From contig JBBILI010000015.1 of assembly GCA_037445025.1 (NCBI GenBank), forward strand, positions 1-64,000: a stretch of DNA of 64,000 bases, written 5' to 3'. This DNA is from CAIQQQ01 sp037445025 (lineage in GTDB: Bacteria > Pseudomonadota > Alphaproteobacteria > Acetobacterales > Acetobacteraceae). The notes under the pieces were generated by a model. That model worked only from the letters and a program-made list of their open reading frames with translations. It was not told where the DNA came from and searched no databases. The position numbers and the translations under genes were made by a program. Shown piece after piece: positions 51,685-59,035 of the stretch; position 1 is the stretch's first letter; the number at the start of each line of letters is the position of its first letter.

Positions 51685-53415
51685 ATGATGCGTCTGCGTG
51701 CCGTGCACGCCTGTGCGCTCGGGGTTGTGCTGGGTGTGGTGCTTGCGTCCTGCGCGCCGGTGCCCGCGCCTGTGGCGGCCGAGGCTGCAGCGTCGCTGCC
51801 GCGCCAGGCCATCGTCACCGCCGATCCGAGGGCGACCGCGGCGGGGCTGGAGATGCTGCGTCGCGGCGGTTCGGCGATCGATGCGGCGATTGCCGCCCAG
51901 GCGGTGCTGGGGCTGGTGGAGCCGCAGGCCTCGGGGTTTCTGGGCGGCACGGTGCTGGTGACAGCCGCGCCTGATAGCAAGGATGTAACGGTGTATGACG
52001 GCATGCCGACGGCGCCGAGCGAGGCGCCGCCATCGGTTGCGGTCACCCGCGGCGGCAAGCTGCTCGATCCGCGCGAGGTGGCGTTCAGTGCGCGTGCGGT
52101 GGGTGTGCCGGGCACGCTGCCGGTGCTGCAGGCAGCGCACAACGCGTTCGGCAGACTGCCTTGGGCCGATCTGTTCACGCCGGCGATCACGCTGGCCGAT
52201 CAGGGTACCGGGATGAGCCGTTCGCTGCATGACCTGCTGTCGCAGCCCGGCGCCCCGGCGCTGCTTGGGACGCTGGCGGAGCGGTATCTGGCGCAGGACG
52301 GCACGGTGCTGGCGGTGGGACAGAGCTATCGCAATCCGGACTATGTCGCGGTGCTGCGCCGTGTGGCGCGGCTGGGTGCGGCGGGGCTCTATGCCGAGGG
52401 CGGGCTGGACTCGGTGCTGCAGGCGCTGGGCCAGGGGGCGCATCGCTCGCTGATCACGCCGGCGGATCTGCGGGACTATCAGCCGCGGGTAGGGCCTGCG
52501 ATCTGCGCGCCGTTCGTGGATCTGCGCCTGTGCACGGCACCGCCGCCGGCGCTGGGCGGGGTGGTGATGCTGCAGATCCTGGCCATGGCAGGGCCCGGCG
52601 ATCTTGCGGAGGCTGGCTATCTGCATCGGTTTCTGGAGGCGAGCCGGCTCGCCGAGGCGGATCGGCGGCGGTATCTGGCCGACCCCGGGTTCGTCGATGT
52701 GCCGGTGGCGGGGCTGCTCGACCCGGGCTATCTGCGGCGCCGGGCCGCTGACATCCCCGCCGATCGCAGCCTGAGCCGGCCGCAGCCTGGGGCGCCGCCG
52801 GGGCTGCCGGAGGATGACGCGCGGGCGGATGATCCGGGGGCGCCCCAGGCCGGCACCTCGGCGCTGGCGGTGGTGGACGCGAGCGGACGGGCGCTGGCGA
52901 TGACCAGCACGATCAATCTGCATTTCGGGGCGCGGATCGGCGCCATGGGGATGGTGTTCAACAATGCGCTGATCAATTTCGCACCGCCGCCGCCGACCAC
53001 CCTGCCCGGCACGCCCGGGCACTACGCAAACGAGATGGAGGCCGGCAAGCGGCCGCTGTCGCCGGTGGCGCCGACTCTGGGGCTGGCCGCGGACGGCACG
53101 CCGATGCTGGTGGCCAGCGGGGCCGGGGGCGCGCAGATTCCCGACACGCTGGCGGCGTTGATCATGGATGTGCAGGACCGGCACATGTCGCTGGAGACGG
53201 CTTTGGCGGCGCCGCATGCGCATGCGGCTGATCCGGATCATGTGGCGTTGGAGACCGGCACCTCCCCTGCCCTGCGCGATGCGTTGATGGCAATGGGACA
53301 TCGGGTGGAGATCGAGCCGATCGACACCGGCAACGTGGTGCTGCGCCGCGACGGGGCGGGCTGGCTTGGGGCGGCTGATCCGCGGCGGGATGGCAGTTTC
53401 GCGGGGCTGAACTGA
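51685..53415 (+). CDS. Gamma-glutamyltransferase family lipoprotein
   Basis: Ntn-hydrolase of 576 aa in the GGT family, predicted to cleave gamma-glutamyl bonds (glutathione or related) in the periplasm. A lipobox (VLASC, Cys23) marks it as a membrane-anchored lipoprotein. The large-subunit start is AIVTADPRATAAGLEMLRRG; the nucleophile after self-cleavage is Thr391 in AGTSALAVVD. The usual TTH-x-S is altered to TSA-L-A, so activity could differ. KRPLSPVAPTLGL and SGAGGAQIPDTLAALIM follow the small-subunit pattern. GGAGG precedes the tandem ATGATG start. The stop overlaps the next start (TGATG). Confidence 0.87.
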   Translation: MMRLRAVHACALGVVLGVVLASCAPVPAPVAAEAAASLPRQAIVTADPRATAAGLEMLRRGGSAIDAAIAAQAVLGLVEPQASGFLGGTVLVTAAPDSKDVTVYDGMPTAPSEAPPSVAVTRGGKLLDPREVAFSARAVGVPGTLPVLQAAHNAFGRLPWADLFTPAITLADQGTGMSRSLHDLLSQPGAPALLGTLAERYLAQDGTVLAVGQSYRNPDYVAVLRRVARLGAAGLYAEGGLDSVLQALGQGAHRSLITPADLRDYQPRVGPAICAPFVDLRLCTAPPPALGGVVMLQILAMAGPGDLAEAGYLHRFLEASRLAEADRRRYLADPGFVDVPVAGLLDPGYLRRRAADIPADRSLSRPQPGAPPGLPEDDARADDPGAPQAGTSALAVVDASGRALAMTSTINLHFGARIGAMGMVFNNALINFAPPPPTTLPGTPGHYANEMEAGKRPLSPVAPTLGLAADGTPMLVASGAGGAQIPDTLAALIMDVQDRHMSLETALAAPHAHAADPDHVALETGTSPALRDALMAMGHRVEIEPIDTGNVVLRRDGAGWLGAADPRRDGSFAGLN

Positions 53416-54050
53416 TGCGTGACCGGCTGGTGTGGCTGTATCGGGCGCTGGCGGCGCGGGACATGCTGATCGGCAGCAGCGGCAATGTCAGCGCGCGCGA
53501 CGGGGACGGCATGCTGATCACGCCGACCGGCTGCGGCGCGGAGACGCTGGCGCCGGCGCAGATCGTGGCGATGACGCTGGACGGGCGATGGCAGGACTTG
53601 TGGAAGCCATCGTCCGAGTGGGAGCTGCATGCGGCGATCTATGCGCAGGACCCGGCGGCGCAGGTGATCGTGCACACGCATTCCGACCAGGCGACGGCTT
53701 TGGCGTGCCTCAACCTGCCGCTGCCGGCGTTTCACTACAACGTGGCGGAGTTCGGCGGCGAGGATGTGCGGTGTGCGCCCTATGCCACGTTCGGCACGCC
53801 GGCGCTGGCGCGTCTGGCGGCGCAGGCGATCGCGGGGCGCACGGCGTGCCTGCTGGCCAATCACGGGATGATCTGCCACGCTTCCACGCCTGAGGGGGCG
53901 CTGGCGGCGGCGATACGGCTGGAGGCGCTGTGCCGGCAATATCTGCTGGCACGGGCCGCGGGCCGGCCGCGTCTGCTGACCTCCCGCGAGATCGAGGACG
54001 CCATCGCGCGCTATGGGCGCTATGGCCAGCAGAAGGACGACACCGAATGA
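53415..54050 (+). CDS. Class II aldolase/adducin family protein
   Basis: Zinc-dependent aldolase/epimerase-fold enzyme of 211 aa. SSGNVSARDGDGMLITPTG near residue 21 is the phosphate/substrate loop, the catalytic acid is the Glu in PSSEWELHAAIY near 68, metal histidines are in VHTHSDQATALAC near 92, and a third in LLANHGMICHA near 150. It resembles fuculose-phosphate aldolase and ribulose-phosphate epimerases; the substrate is unknown. TGATG overlap with GGT and ATGA overlap with the M20 gene show translational coupling. Confidence 0.88.
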   Translation: MRDRLVWLYRALAARDMLIGSSGNVSARDGDGMLITPTGCGAETLAPAQIVAMTLDGRWQDLWKPSSEWELHAAIYAQDPAAQVIVHTHSDQATALACLNLPLPAFHYNVAEFGGEDVRCAPYATFGTPALARLAAQAIAGRTACLLANHGMICHASTPEGALAAAIRLEALCRQYLLARAAGRPRLLTSREIEDAIARYGRYGQQKDDTE

Positions 54051-55435
54051 CCAGCACGCAGCATGCCCTCGACCTCGCGAACGCGGGCATGCCGGACGCC
54101 CAGGCGCGTTGGCTCGACTGGCTGCGCATTCCCAGCATCTCGGCACAGTCGGTGCATGCGCATGACTGCCGGACGGCGGCCGAGTTCGCCCGCGCCGAGC
54201 TGGCCAGCCTGGGGTTCACCGCCGAGGTGCGCGAGACCGCGGGGCAGCCGGTGGTGGTGGCGCATCATGCGGGGCCGGGGCCGGAGGCGCCGCATCTGCT
54301 GTATTACGGGCATTACGACGTGCAGCCGCCGGAGCCGCTGGAGCTGTGGACCAGCCCGCCGTTCGAGCCCGCCATCGTGGACGGGCCGAACGGGCTGCGG
54401 GTGGTGGCGCGCGGGGCGGTGGACGACAAGGGCCAGGTGGCGATGTGGCTCGGCGCGTTCCGTGCCTGGCATGCCGCGATGGGCACGATGCCGGTGCGGA
54501 TCACGGTGCTGATCGAGGGCGAGGAGGAGATCGGCAGTCCGAGCCTGGACGCGTTTCTGTCCGCCAATCTGCCGGAGCTCAAGGCGGATGTGGCGGTGAT
54601 TTCCGATACCGGGATGTGGGACATCGATACACCGGCGTTGACCACCAGCCTGCGCGGCATGGCGTATATGGAGGTGATCCTGCGCGGACCGTCGCGCGAT
54701 CTGCATTCCGGCGTGTATGGCGGCTCGGCGCTGAACCCGATCAATGCGCTGACCCACGCGCTGGGACAGCTGCATGACGCGCAGGGGCGGATCCAGCTGC
54801 CGGAGTTCTATGACGGGGTGAGCGACATTCCGCCCGCGCTTGCGGCGCAATGGGCCGGACTGGGGTTCGATGAGGGCAAGTTCCTTGGCGATATCGGGCT
54901 GCGCACGCCGGTCGGCGAGGTCGATCGCACCGCGCTGGAACGGCTCTGGGCCAGGCCGACCGCGGATATCAACGGCATCTGGGGCGGGTATCAGGGCCAG
55001 GGCGGCAAGACGGTGATCGCGGCCGAAGCCGGCGCCAAGGTGAGCTTTCGGCTGGTGCCGGGGCAGGATCCGCAGCGTGTGGCCGAGGCGTTCAAGACGT
55101 TCATCCGCAACCGGGTGCCGGCGGATGCACAGCTGGAATTCAAGGGGCACAGCCGCAACGCCGGTATCGAGGTGGCGACCGACAGCGTGTTCGTGGCCGC
55201 GGCCCGTGAGGCGCTGGGCGAGGAATATGGCAGGGAGGCCGTGCTGATCGGCTGCGGCGGGTCGATCCCGGTGGTGGGAAGCTTCCGGCGGCTGCTGGGC
55301 ATCGACAGCCTGCTGATGGGGTTCGGGCTGGAGGACGACCAGCCGCACTCGCCCAACGAGAAGTTCGATGTGACATGCTTCGAGCATGGGCTGCGCAGCC
55401 ATGTGCGGCTGTTGGGCAAGCTTGGCGGGGTGTGA
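54047..55435 (+). CDS. M20 family metallopeptidase (dipeptidase-like)
   Basis: Cytoplasmic di-zinc peptidase of 462 aa. Metal and catalytic motifs are LYYGHYDVQPPEPLELW near residue 85 (His, Asp), GAVDDKGQVAMWLGA near 123 (bridging Asp), the Glu pair in IEGEEEIGSPSLDAF near 158 and the late LIGCGGSIPVVGSF near 400. The dimerisation domain lies between. Members cleave dipeptides such as Cys-Gly or carnosine; behind a gamma-glutamyltransferase a Cys-Gly dipeptidase role would complete glutathione breakdown, which is an inference. Start and stop overlap neighbours. Confidence 0.92.
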   Translation: MTSTQHALDLANAGMPDAQARWLDWLRIPSISAQSVHAHDCRTAAEFARAELASLGFTAEVRETAGQPVVVAHHAGPGPEAPHLLYYGHYDVQPPEPLELWTSPPFEPAIVDGPNGLRVVARGAVDDKGQVAMWLGAFRAWHAAMGTMPVRITVLIEGEEEIGSPSLDAFLSANLPELKADVAVISDTGMWDIDTPALTTSLRGMAYMEVILRGPSRDLHSGVYGGSALNPINALTHALGQLHDAQGRIQLPEFYDGVSDIPPALAAQWAGLGFDEGKFLGDIGLRTPVGEVDRTALERLWARPTADINGIWGGYQGQGGKTVIAAEAGAKVSFRLVPGQDPQRVAEAFKTFIRNRVPADAQLEFKGHSRNAGIEVATDSVFVAAAREALGEEYGREAVLIGCGGSIPVVGSFRRLLGIDSLLMGFGLEDDQPHSPNEKFDVTCFEHGLRSHVRLLGKLGGV

Positions 55436-56898
55436 TGAGCGGGCTGGTTCTGGCGCTCGATCAGGGGACGACCTCGACCCGGGCGATCGCGTTTCAGGCG
55501 CCGGGGTTGTCGCCGGTGCGGGTGGCGCGGCGGGATCTGCCGCAGTTCTATCCGGCTTCGGGATGGGTGGAGCATGATCCGGAGGATCTGATTTCCCACG
55601 CGATTGCCGTGCTCGTGGAGGCGGCGGCGGGCGAGACCGTGGCCGCGATCGGGATCACCAACCAGCGGGAAACGACCGTTGTGTGGGATCGGCGGACGGG
55701 CCGGGCGGTGCATCCCGCCATCGTGTGGCAGGATCGGCGGACGGCGGAGATCTGTGCCGGGCTGCGGGCGGCGGGGCATGAGGCGCTGGTGACGCAGCGG
55801 ACCGGGCTGCTGCTCGATCCGTATTTCAGTGCCACCAAGATCGCGTGGATCCTGGATCACGTGGATAGCGCCAGGGCGGCAGCCGAGGCGGGGCATCTGG
55901 CGTTCGGCACGGTCGATACCTGGCTGCTGTGGCGGCTGACCGGCGTGCACGCGACGGATGCGACCAATGCGAGCCGGACGGCGCTGCTCGACATCCATGC
56001 GGGCGTCTGGGACCCGGAATTGCTCGATCTGTTCCGGGTGCCGGCCACGATGCTGCCGGAGGTGCGGGACTGTGCCGGTCTGTTCGGGATGACGGAGGTG
56101 CTGGGAGCGCCGGTGCCGGTGATGGGCATCGCAGGCGACCAGCAGGCCGCCAGCATCGGCCAGGCATGCTTTCAGCCGGGAATGGTGAAGTCCACCTACG
56201 GTACCGGCTGCTTTCTGCTGATCAACACCGGCACCACGCCGGTGTCCTCGGGGCAGCGGCTGCTGACGACGGTGGCCTCGCAGTTCGGTGGGGTGCGACG
56301 CTATGCGCTGGAAGGAGCGATCTTTGTCGCGGGAGCTGCGGTGCAGTGGCTGCGCGACGGGTTGGGCGTGATCGCGCGGGCGGATGAAGCCGGCGGGCTG
56401 GCGGCGCGGGCCGATCCTGCGCAGGCGGTGTATCTGGTGCCCGCGTTCACAGGTCTGGGGGCGCCGCATTGGGATGCGCAGGCGCGCGGCGCGCTGGTCG
56501 GGCTGACGCGCAACACCGGGCCGGCGGAGCTGGCGCGGGCGGCGTTGCAGAGCGTGGCGTTTCAGACGCGGGATCTGATTGCGGCGATGCATGCGGACTG
56601 GCCGGAGGTGGCGCCGGCGGTGCTGCGGGTGGATGGCGGGATGGTGGCGAGCGACTGGACGATGCAGTTCCTGGCGGACCAGCTGGGCGCGCCGGTCGAT
56701 CGTCCTGTCGTGCTGGAGACGACGGCGCTGGGGGCGGCCTATCTGGCGGGGTGGGCGGCCGGACTGTGTCCGGAGCCGGAGGCGTTCGGTGCGCGCTGGG
56801 CGCTGGAGCGCCGGTTCGTGCCATCAGGCGATCGGGCTTCGCATGATCGTCTCTACGCCGGATGGCAGGATGCGGTGCGGCGGACTCTGACGGCGTGA
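55435..56898 (+). CDS. glpK: Glycerol kinase
   Basis: FGGY-family kinase of 487 aa that phosphorylates glycerol to sn-glycerol 3-phosphate. It opens VLALDQGTTSTRAIAFQ (ATP loop); the glycerol-site Arg-Glu is in TNQRETTVVWDRRTGRAVHP near residue 77; GIAGDQQAASIGQACF near 235 carries the catalytic Asp; TYGTGCFLLINTG and PAFTGLGAPHWD match the FGGY signatures. All match GlpK closely. It is outside any glp operon, with TGATG coupling to the M20 gene. No glpF, glpD or glpR is near. Confidence 0.94.
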   Translation: MSGLVLALDQGTTSTRAIAFQAPGLSPVRVARRDLPQFYPASGWVEHDPEDLISHAIAVLVEAAAGETVAAIGITNQRETTVVWDRRTGRAVHPAIVWQDRRTAEICAGLRAAGHEALVTQRTGLLLDPYFSATKIAWILDHVDSARAAAEAGHLAFGTVDTWLLWRLTGVHATDATNASRTALLDIHAGVWDPELLDLFRVPATMLPEVRDCAGLFGMTEVLGAPVPVMGIAGDQQAASIGQACFQPGMVKSTYGTGCFLLINTGTTPVSSGQRLLTTVASQFGGVRRYALEGAIFVAGAAVQWLRDGLGVIARADEAGGLAARADPAQAVYLVPAFTGLGAPHWDAQARGALVGLTRNTGPAELARAALQSVAFQTRDLIAAMHADWPEVAPAVLRVDGGMVASDWTMQFLADQLGAPVDRPVVLETTALGAAYLAGWAAGLCPEPEAFGARWALERRFVPSGDRASHDRLYAGWQDAVRRTLTA

Positions 56899-56917
56899 GG
56901 CGTTGCTGGCAGTTGGC

Positions 56918-56950
56918 GTGTGTATACGCTATGTTGGTGGTGTGTAGACG
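56918..56950. promoter_or_regulatory. Direct repeats upstream of vapB
   Basis: GTGTGTATACG (56918-56928) and GTGTGTAGACG (56940-56950) are 11-bp direct repeats spaced 22 bp, about two helical turns, just before the GGAGGG ribosome-binding site of vapB. The first contains the palindrome GTATAC. Likely the autoregulatory operator of the toxin-antitoxin pair. Confidence 0.55.
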
Positions 56951-56959
56951 GAGGGTTGC

Positions 56960-57199
56960 ATGCCTCTCAACATTCGCAGCGAGGACGTGAACCAGCTTGC
57001 CGAGAGGCTGGCGGCACGGGCGCAGGTGACCAAGACCGAGGCGGTGCGTCTGGCGCTGATGCATGAATTGCAGCGGCGCGACGCTGAGATTCCGTTGCGC
57101 GAGCGGCTGCGGCCGTTGCAGCAGCGGATCGCCGCGCGTCCGGCTTCTGGACTGGTGGCGGACAAGGCGCTCTACGACTCACTCAACGACGAAGACTGA
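56960..57199 (+). CDS. vapB: VapB-type antitoxin
   Basis: Antitoxin of 79 aa (PSK/Rv0623-like VapB). The N-terminal ribbon-helix-helix-like DNA-binding part is MPLNIRSEDVNQLAERLAAR with TKTEAVRLALMHELQRR; the C-terminal tail (LVADKALYDSLNDED) should bind the toxin. GGAGGG lies 5 nt before the ATG. Direct repeats immediately upstream are the probable operator. The stop overlaps the vapC start by one base (TGATG). Confidence 0.88.
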   Translation: MPLNIRSEDVNQLAERLAARAQVTKTEAVRLALMHELQRRDAEIPLRERLRPLQQRIAARPASGLVADKALYDSLNDED

Positions 57200-57597
57200 T
57201 GTTCGTCGACGCTTCGGCCATCGTGGCCATCATGATGGCTGAACCTGGATGTGACGTGCTGTCCGAGAGATTGGAGCGGGCGGTTTCACCGATCACGTCG
57301 CCGGTTTCGGTGTTTGAGGCAGTGCTGGCGGTATGCCGGATCCGCCCTGACAGCCTGGCGCAGTGTGAGCGGGATGTCAGAGATTTTCTGAAGCTGACCG
57401 GGATCGAGATCGCGCCGATCGGTGAGGCGGAAGTGGCGACGGCGCCTGATGCGGCGGCGCGGTATGGCAAGGGGCGCGGGCATCCGGCGCAGTTGAACAT
57501 GGGTGATTGTTTCACCTATGCCATGGCGCGCAACCATGGGCGGGCCTTGCTGTTCACGGGCGATGATTTCAGGCGGACCGATCTTCGTCTGGCGTGA
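57199..57597 (+). CDS. vapC: VapC-type PIN-domain toxin
   Basis: Predicted Mg-dependent RNase toxin of 132 aa. The acidic PIN residues are Asp4 (MFVDASAIVAI), Glu40 (VSVFEAVLAV), Asp103 (LNMGDCFTYAMA) and Asp122/123 (FTGDDF), all present, so the fold and site look intact. VapC toxins cut tRNA or rRNA; the target is unknown. It is coupled to vapB. Its stop is followed directly by a 10-bp-stem hairpin shared with the convergent GNAT gene. Confidence 0.9.
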   Translation: MFVDASAIVAIMMAEPGCDVLSERLERAVSPITSPVSVFEAVLAVCRIRPDSLAQCERDVRDFLKLTGIEIAPIGEAEVATAPDAAARYGKGRGHPAQLNMGDCFTYAMARNHGRALLFTGDDFRRTDLRLA

Positions 57598-57623
57598 CCC
57601 GCATGGCCCAAGCGCCATGCGGG
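57598..57623. terminator. Hairpin exactly between two convergent stop codons
   Basis: CCCGCATGGC-CCAAGC-GCCATGCGGG: a perfect 10-bp stem with a 6-nt loop that starts on the base after the vapC TGA and ends on the base before the GNAT TAG (minus strand). No T-run follows on either side. Probably a bidirectional 3'-end structure for both transcripts. Confidence 0.6.
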
Positions 57624-58139
57624 CTACGGCCGCTTCAGGATGCGGATTTCGTGGTCGTGATAGTGCGTTTCCGTCACCACGGAAAAGCCGAGGCGGGCGG
57701 CCAGCTTCAGGGACGGGGTGTTGTGCGGCGAGATGATGCAGTTGGTGGGGCCGGGTGGCAGGGTGGTGTCGCGCCAGGCGAGAGCGGCGGTGGCGGCTTC
57801 GGTGGCGTAGCCTTGGCGGTGCATGGCGGGGGTCAGGACCCAGCCGATTTCGGGGTCATCGGTGAGCAGTGGGCTGATATCGCGTTTGCCGCAGCCGAAG
57901 CCCAGTTCTCCGACGAAGGCGTGGTCGGCGTGGCGTTCGACGATCCAGTAGCCGTAGCCCATGATGTGCCAGTGGCCGACGTAGCGGAGGATGCGGTTCC
58001 AGCAGGCTTCGCGGGTCTGCGGCACAGCGGTGATGTGTCGGCTGACCTCGGGATTGCCCCACAGTTCCATGCTGGTGTGGAGATCCGCGGACTCCGGCCC
58101 CCGCAGCCGAAGCCGCGGGGTTGTCAGTTCGGGGAACAA
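57624..58139 (-). CDS. GNAT family N-acetyltransferase (RimJ/RimL-like)
   Basis: Acetyl-CoA-dependent acetyltransferase of 171 aa. The N-terminal block ELTTPRLRLRGPESADLHT and the acetyl-CoA segment around HRQGYATEAATAALAW near residue 109 fit the RimJ/RimL group, with NTPSLKLAARLGF near 141 as motif B. Its substrate may be a protein N-terminus or a small amine. The start is TTG with GGAGAG 6 nt upstream; those bases belong to the surviving centre of repeat copy 9, so the repeat supplies the ribosome-binding site. Confidence 0.87.
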   Translation of the reverse strand: MFPELTTPRLRLRGPESADLHTSMELWGNPEVSRHITAVPQTREACWNRILRYVGHWHIMGYGYWIVERHADHAFVGELGFGCGKRDISPLLTDDPEIGWVLTPAMHRQGYATEAATAALAWRDTTLPPGPTNCIISPHNTPSLKLAARLGFSVVTETHYHDHEIRILKRP

Positions 58140-58144
58140 GCAGG

Positions 58145-58206
58145 TCTCTCCGAGTGAGCGCGCCAGAAGTTAGAAAGTTTTTTGGTTCTTTTTTTCAAAA
58201 AAGAAC
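58145..58206. repeat. Dispersed palindromic repeat, copy 9 (right half only)
   Basis: Centre remnant CTCTCCGAGTGAGCGCGCC, then AGAAAGTTTTTTG and GTTCTTTT...AAAAGAAC; the left arm is missing. It ends 7 bp before the stop of the small gene at 58214 and its centre provides GGAGAG for the downstream TTG start. Confidence 0.85.
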
Positions 58207-58213
58207 CGCTTGC

Positions 58214-58456
58214 TCAAACCGGCTCACTCTTCTTCGCCGGCGTCCGCGACAGCGACTGTATCTCCGGCCGCGGCTTGCCCGAGGCCAGCCCGATCTCATG
58301 ATCCTGGGCTTCGATGATCTTGCGCGCCGGCTCATCGCCATCGAGTCCGCCGAGGGCGGTGGCGGGCACCTTTCGGTTGGAGGTTCGGGTGCCGTCGACG
58401 TACTGGACGTCGAAGAAGACGAAGCTGGTTTCGATTTTACGCCGCGGCGGAGCCAT
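58214..58456 (-). CDS. Small conserved protein of unknown function
   Basis: An 80-aa protein that begins MAPPRRKIETSFVFFDVQYV and continues GTRTSNRKVPATALGGLDGD with a charged middle (PARKIIEAQDHEIGLASGK) and a basic end. GAAGGAGG lies 5 nt before the ATG. No signal peptide or membrane segment. I recognise it only as a short conserved gene of Acetobacteraceae-like genomes. It overlaps the upstream small gene by 20 bp, so the two are probably cotranslated. Repeat copy 9 begins after its stop. Confidence 0.7.
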   Translation of the reverse strand: MAPPRRKIETSFVFFDVQYVDGTRTSNRKVPATALGGLDGDEPARKIIEAQDHEIGLASGKPRPEIQSLSRTPAKKSEPV

Positions 58457-58652
58457 CGTGGCCTCCTTCGTTGAGTTCCACGGATTCTTCAAGGATGTCT
58501 GAGGCCAGCGGTTCGTCGGCGAGTGGCGGCAGTCCGCCGGCCTTGCGGCGGGCGACTTCGGCTTCGCGTTCGCGCTGTTTCTCTTCTTTTTTCGCCTGCT
58601 TGGCGCGGTTGCGCTCGGCGCGTTGCTGATTGTAGTTCGGCTTGAAGGCCAT
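58437..58652 (-). CDS. Small Lys/Arg/Glu-rich protein of unknown function
   Basis: A 71-aa protein, MAFKPNYNQQRAERNRAKQA followed by KKEEKQREREAEVARRKAG, predicted as a long charged single helix or coiled coil, then an acidic tail (DILEESVELNEGGHDG). Short proteins of this kind are common in Acetobacteraceae and Rhodospirillales and may bind nucleic acid or ribosomes; that is a guess from composition. GGAGTT lies 9 nt upstream of the chosen ATG. It overlaps the next small gene. Confidence 0.68.
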   Translation of the reverse strand: MAFKPNYNQQRAERNRAKQAKKEEKQREREAEVARRKAGGLPPLADEPLASDILEESVELNEGGHDGSAAA

Positions 58653-58695
58653 CGTTATCAACTCCAGTCAGCGTTCAGATGGTCTAGCTGGCGGC

Positions 58696-58750
58696 CTAGA
58701 GCGGGGTGGCATCTGATAGGCGATGCCACCCCGCTCTAGCTTTTTGTTTT
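58696..58750. repeat. 18-bp-stem palindrome with CTAGAGC ends and T-run
   Basis: CTAGAGCGGGGTGGCATC, an 8-nt loop, then the exact reverse complement, followed by CTTTTTGTTTT. It reads as a perfect intrinsic terminator on the plus strand, but both flanking genes are on the minus strand, so it is more likely a mobile or REP-like palindrome. Confidence 0.8.
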
Positions 58751-58753
58751 AAC

Positions 58754-58801
58754 GAGCAATTTTATGGCACGGTGAGTCCACCTAAAGCCATATTGCTCTA
58801 G
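58754..58801. repeat. Second palindrome, GAGCAAT...ATTGCTCTAG
   Basis: Stem GAGCAATTTTATGGC with GCCATATTGCTCTAG and an inner stem GGTG/CACC. It shares the GCTCTAG terminus with the neighbouring palindrome. The stop codon of the minus-strand gene (58798-58800) lies inside its right end. Confidence 0.7.
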
Positions 58802-58992
58802 CCTCGACGAAGCTGGCTCTCGCGGACCACGCGCTCGTGGCTGTCGCGTGCGCTTTTGATCCGGTACTGCATGTCCGCCGTTTCGCTCGGCATTAGCCGG
58901 GCCACGGTGTACACGCCGCGCGGAACATTGCCGTCGAAGCGGCCGGGTGTGAATTCCACCCGCTCGCCCACCATGAACTTGTGTTTTGCCAT
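58798..58992 (-). CDS. Small conserved protein of unknown function
   Basis: A 64-aa protein: MAKHKFMVGERVEFTPGRFD, then PRGVYTVARLMPSETADMQY and RIKSARDSHERVVRESQLRRG. The pattern is a small SH3-like beta domain seen in many alphaproteobacteria (Bradyrhizobium and relatives) without a known role. No strong ribosome-binding site is visible. It is downstream of the permease gene by 43 bp on the same strand. Its stop codon lies within the palindrome at 58754-58801. Confidence 0.72.
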   Translation of the reverse strand: MAKHKFMVGERVEFTPGRFDGNVPRGVYTVARLMPSETADMQYRIKSARDSHERVVRESQLRRG

Positions 58993-59035
58993 GGCGACAT
59001 AGGCGCACAAATGGCTTCGCAACACCACTTCTCAT

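Noticed and set aside
51610..53301. 563-codon minus-strand frame opposite the GGT gene
   Set aside because: Arg/His-rich shadow frame without start signal; the plus strand has a lipobox and GGT motifs.
58696..58750. Ordinary rho-independent terminator
   Set aside because: The stem and T-run are convincing, but they act on the plus strand where no gene ends nearby; listed as a repeat instead.
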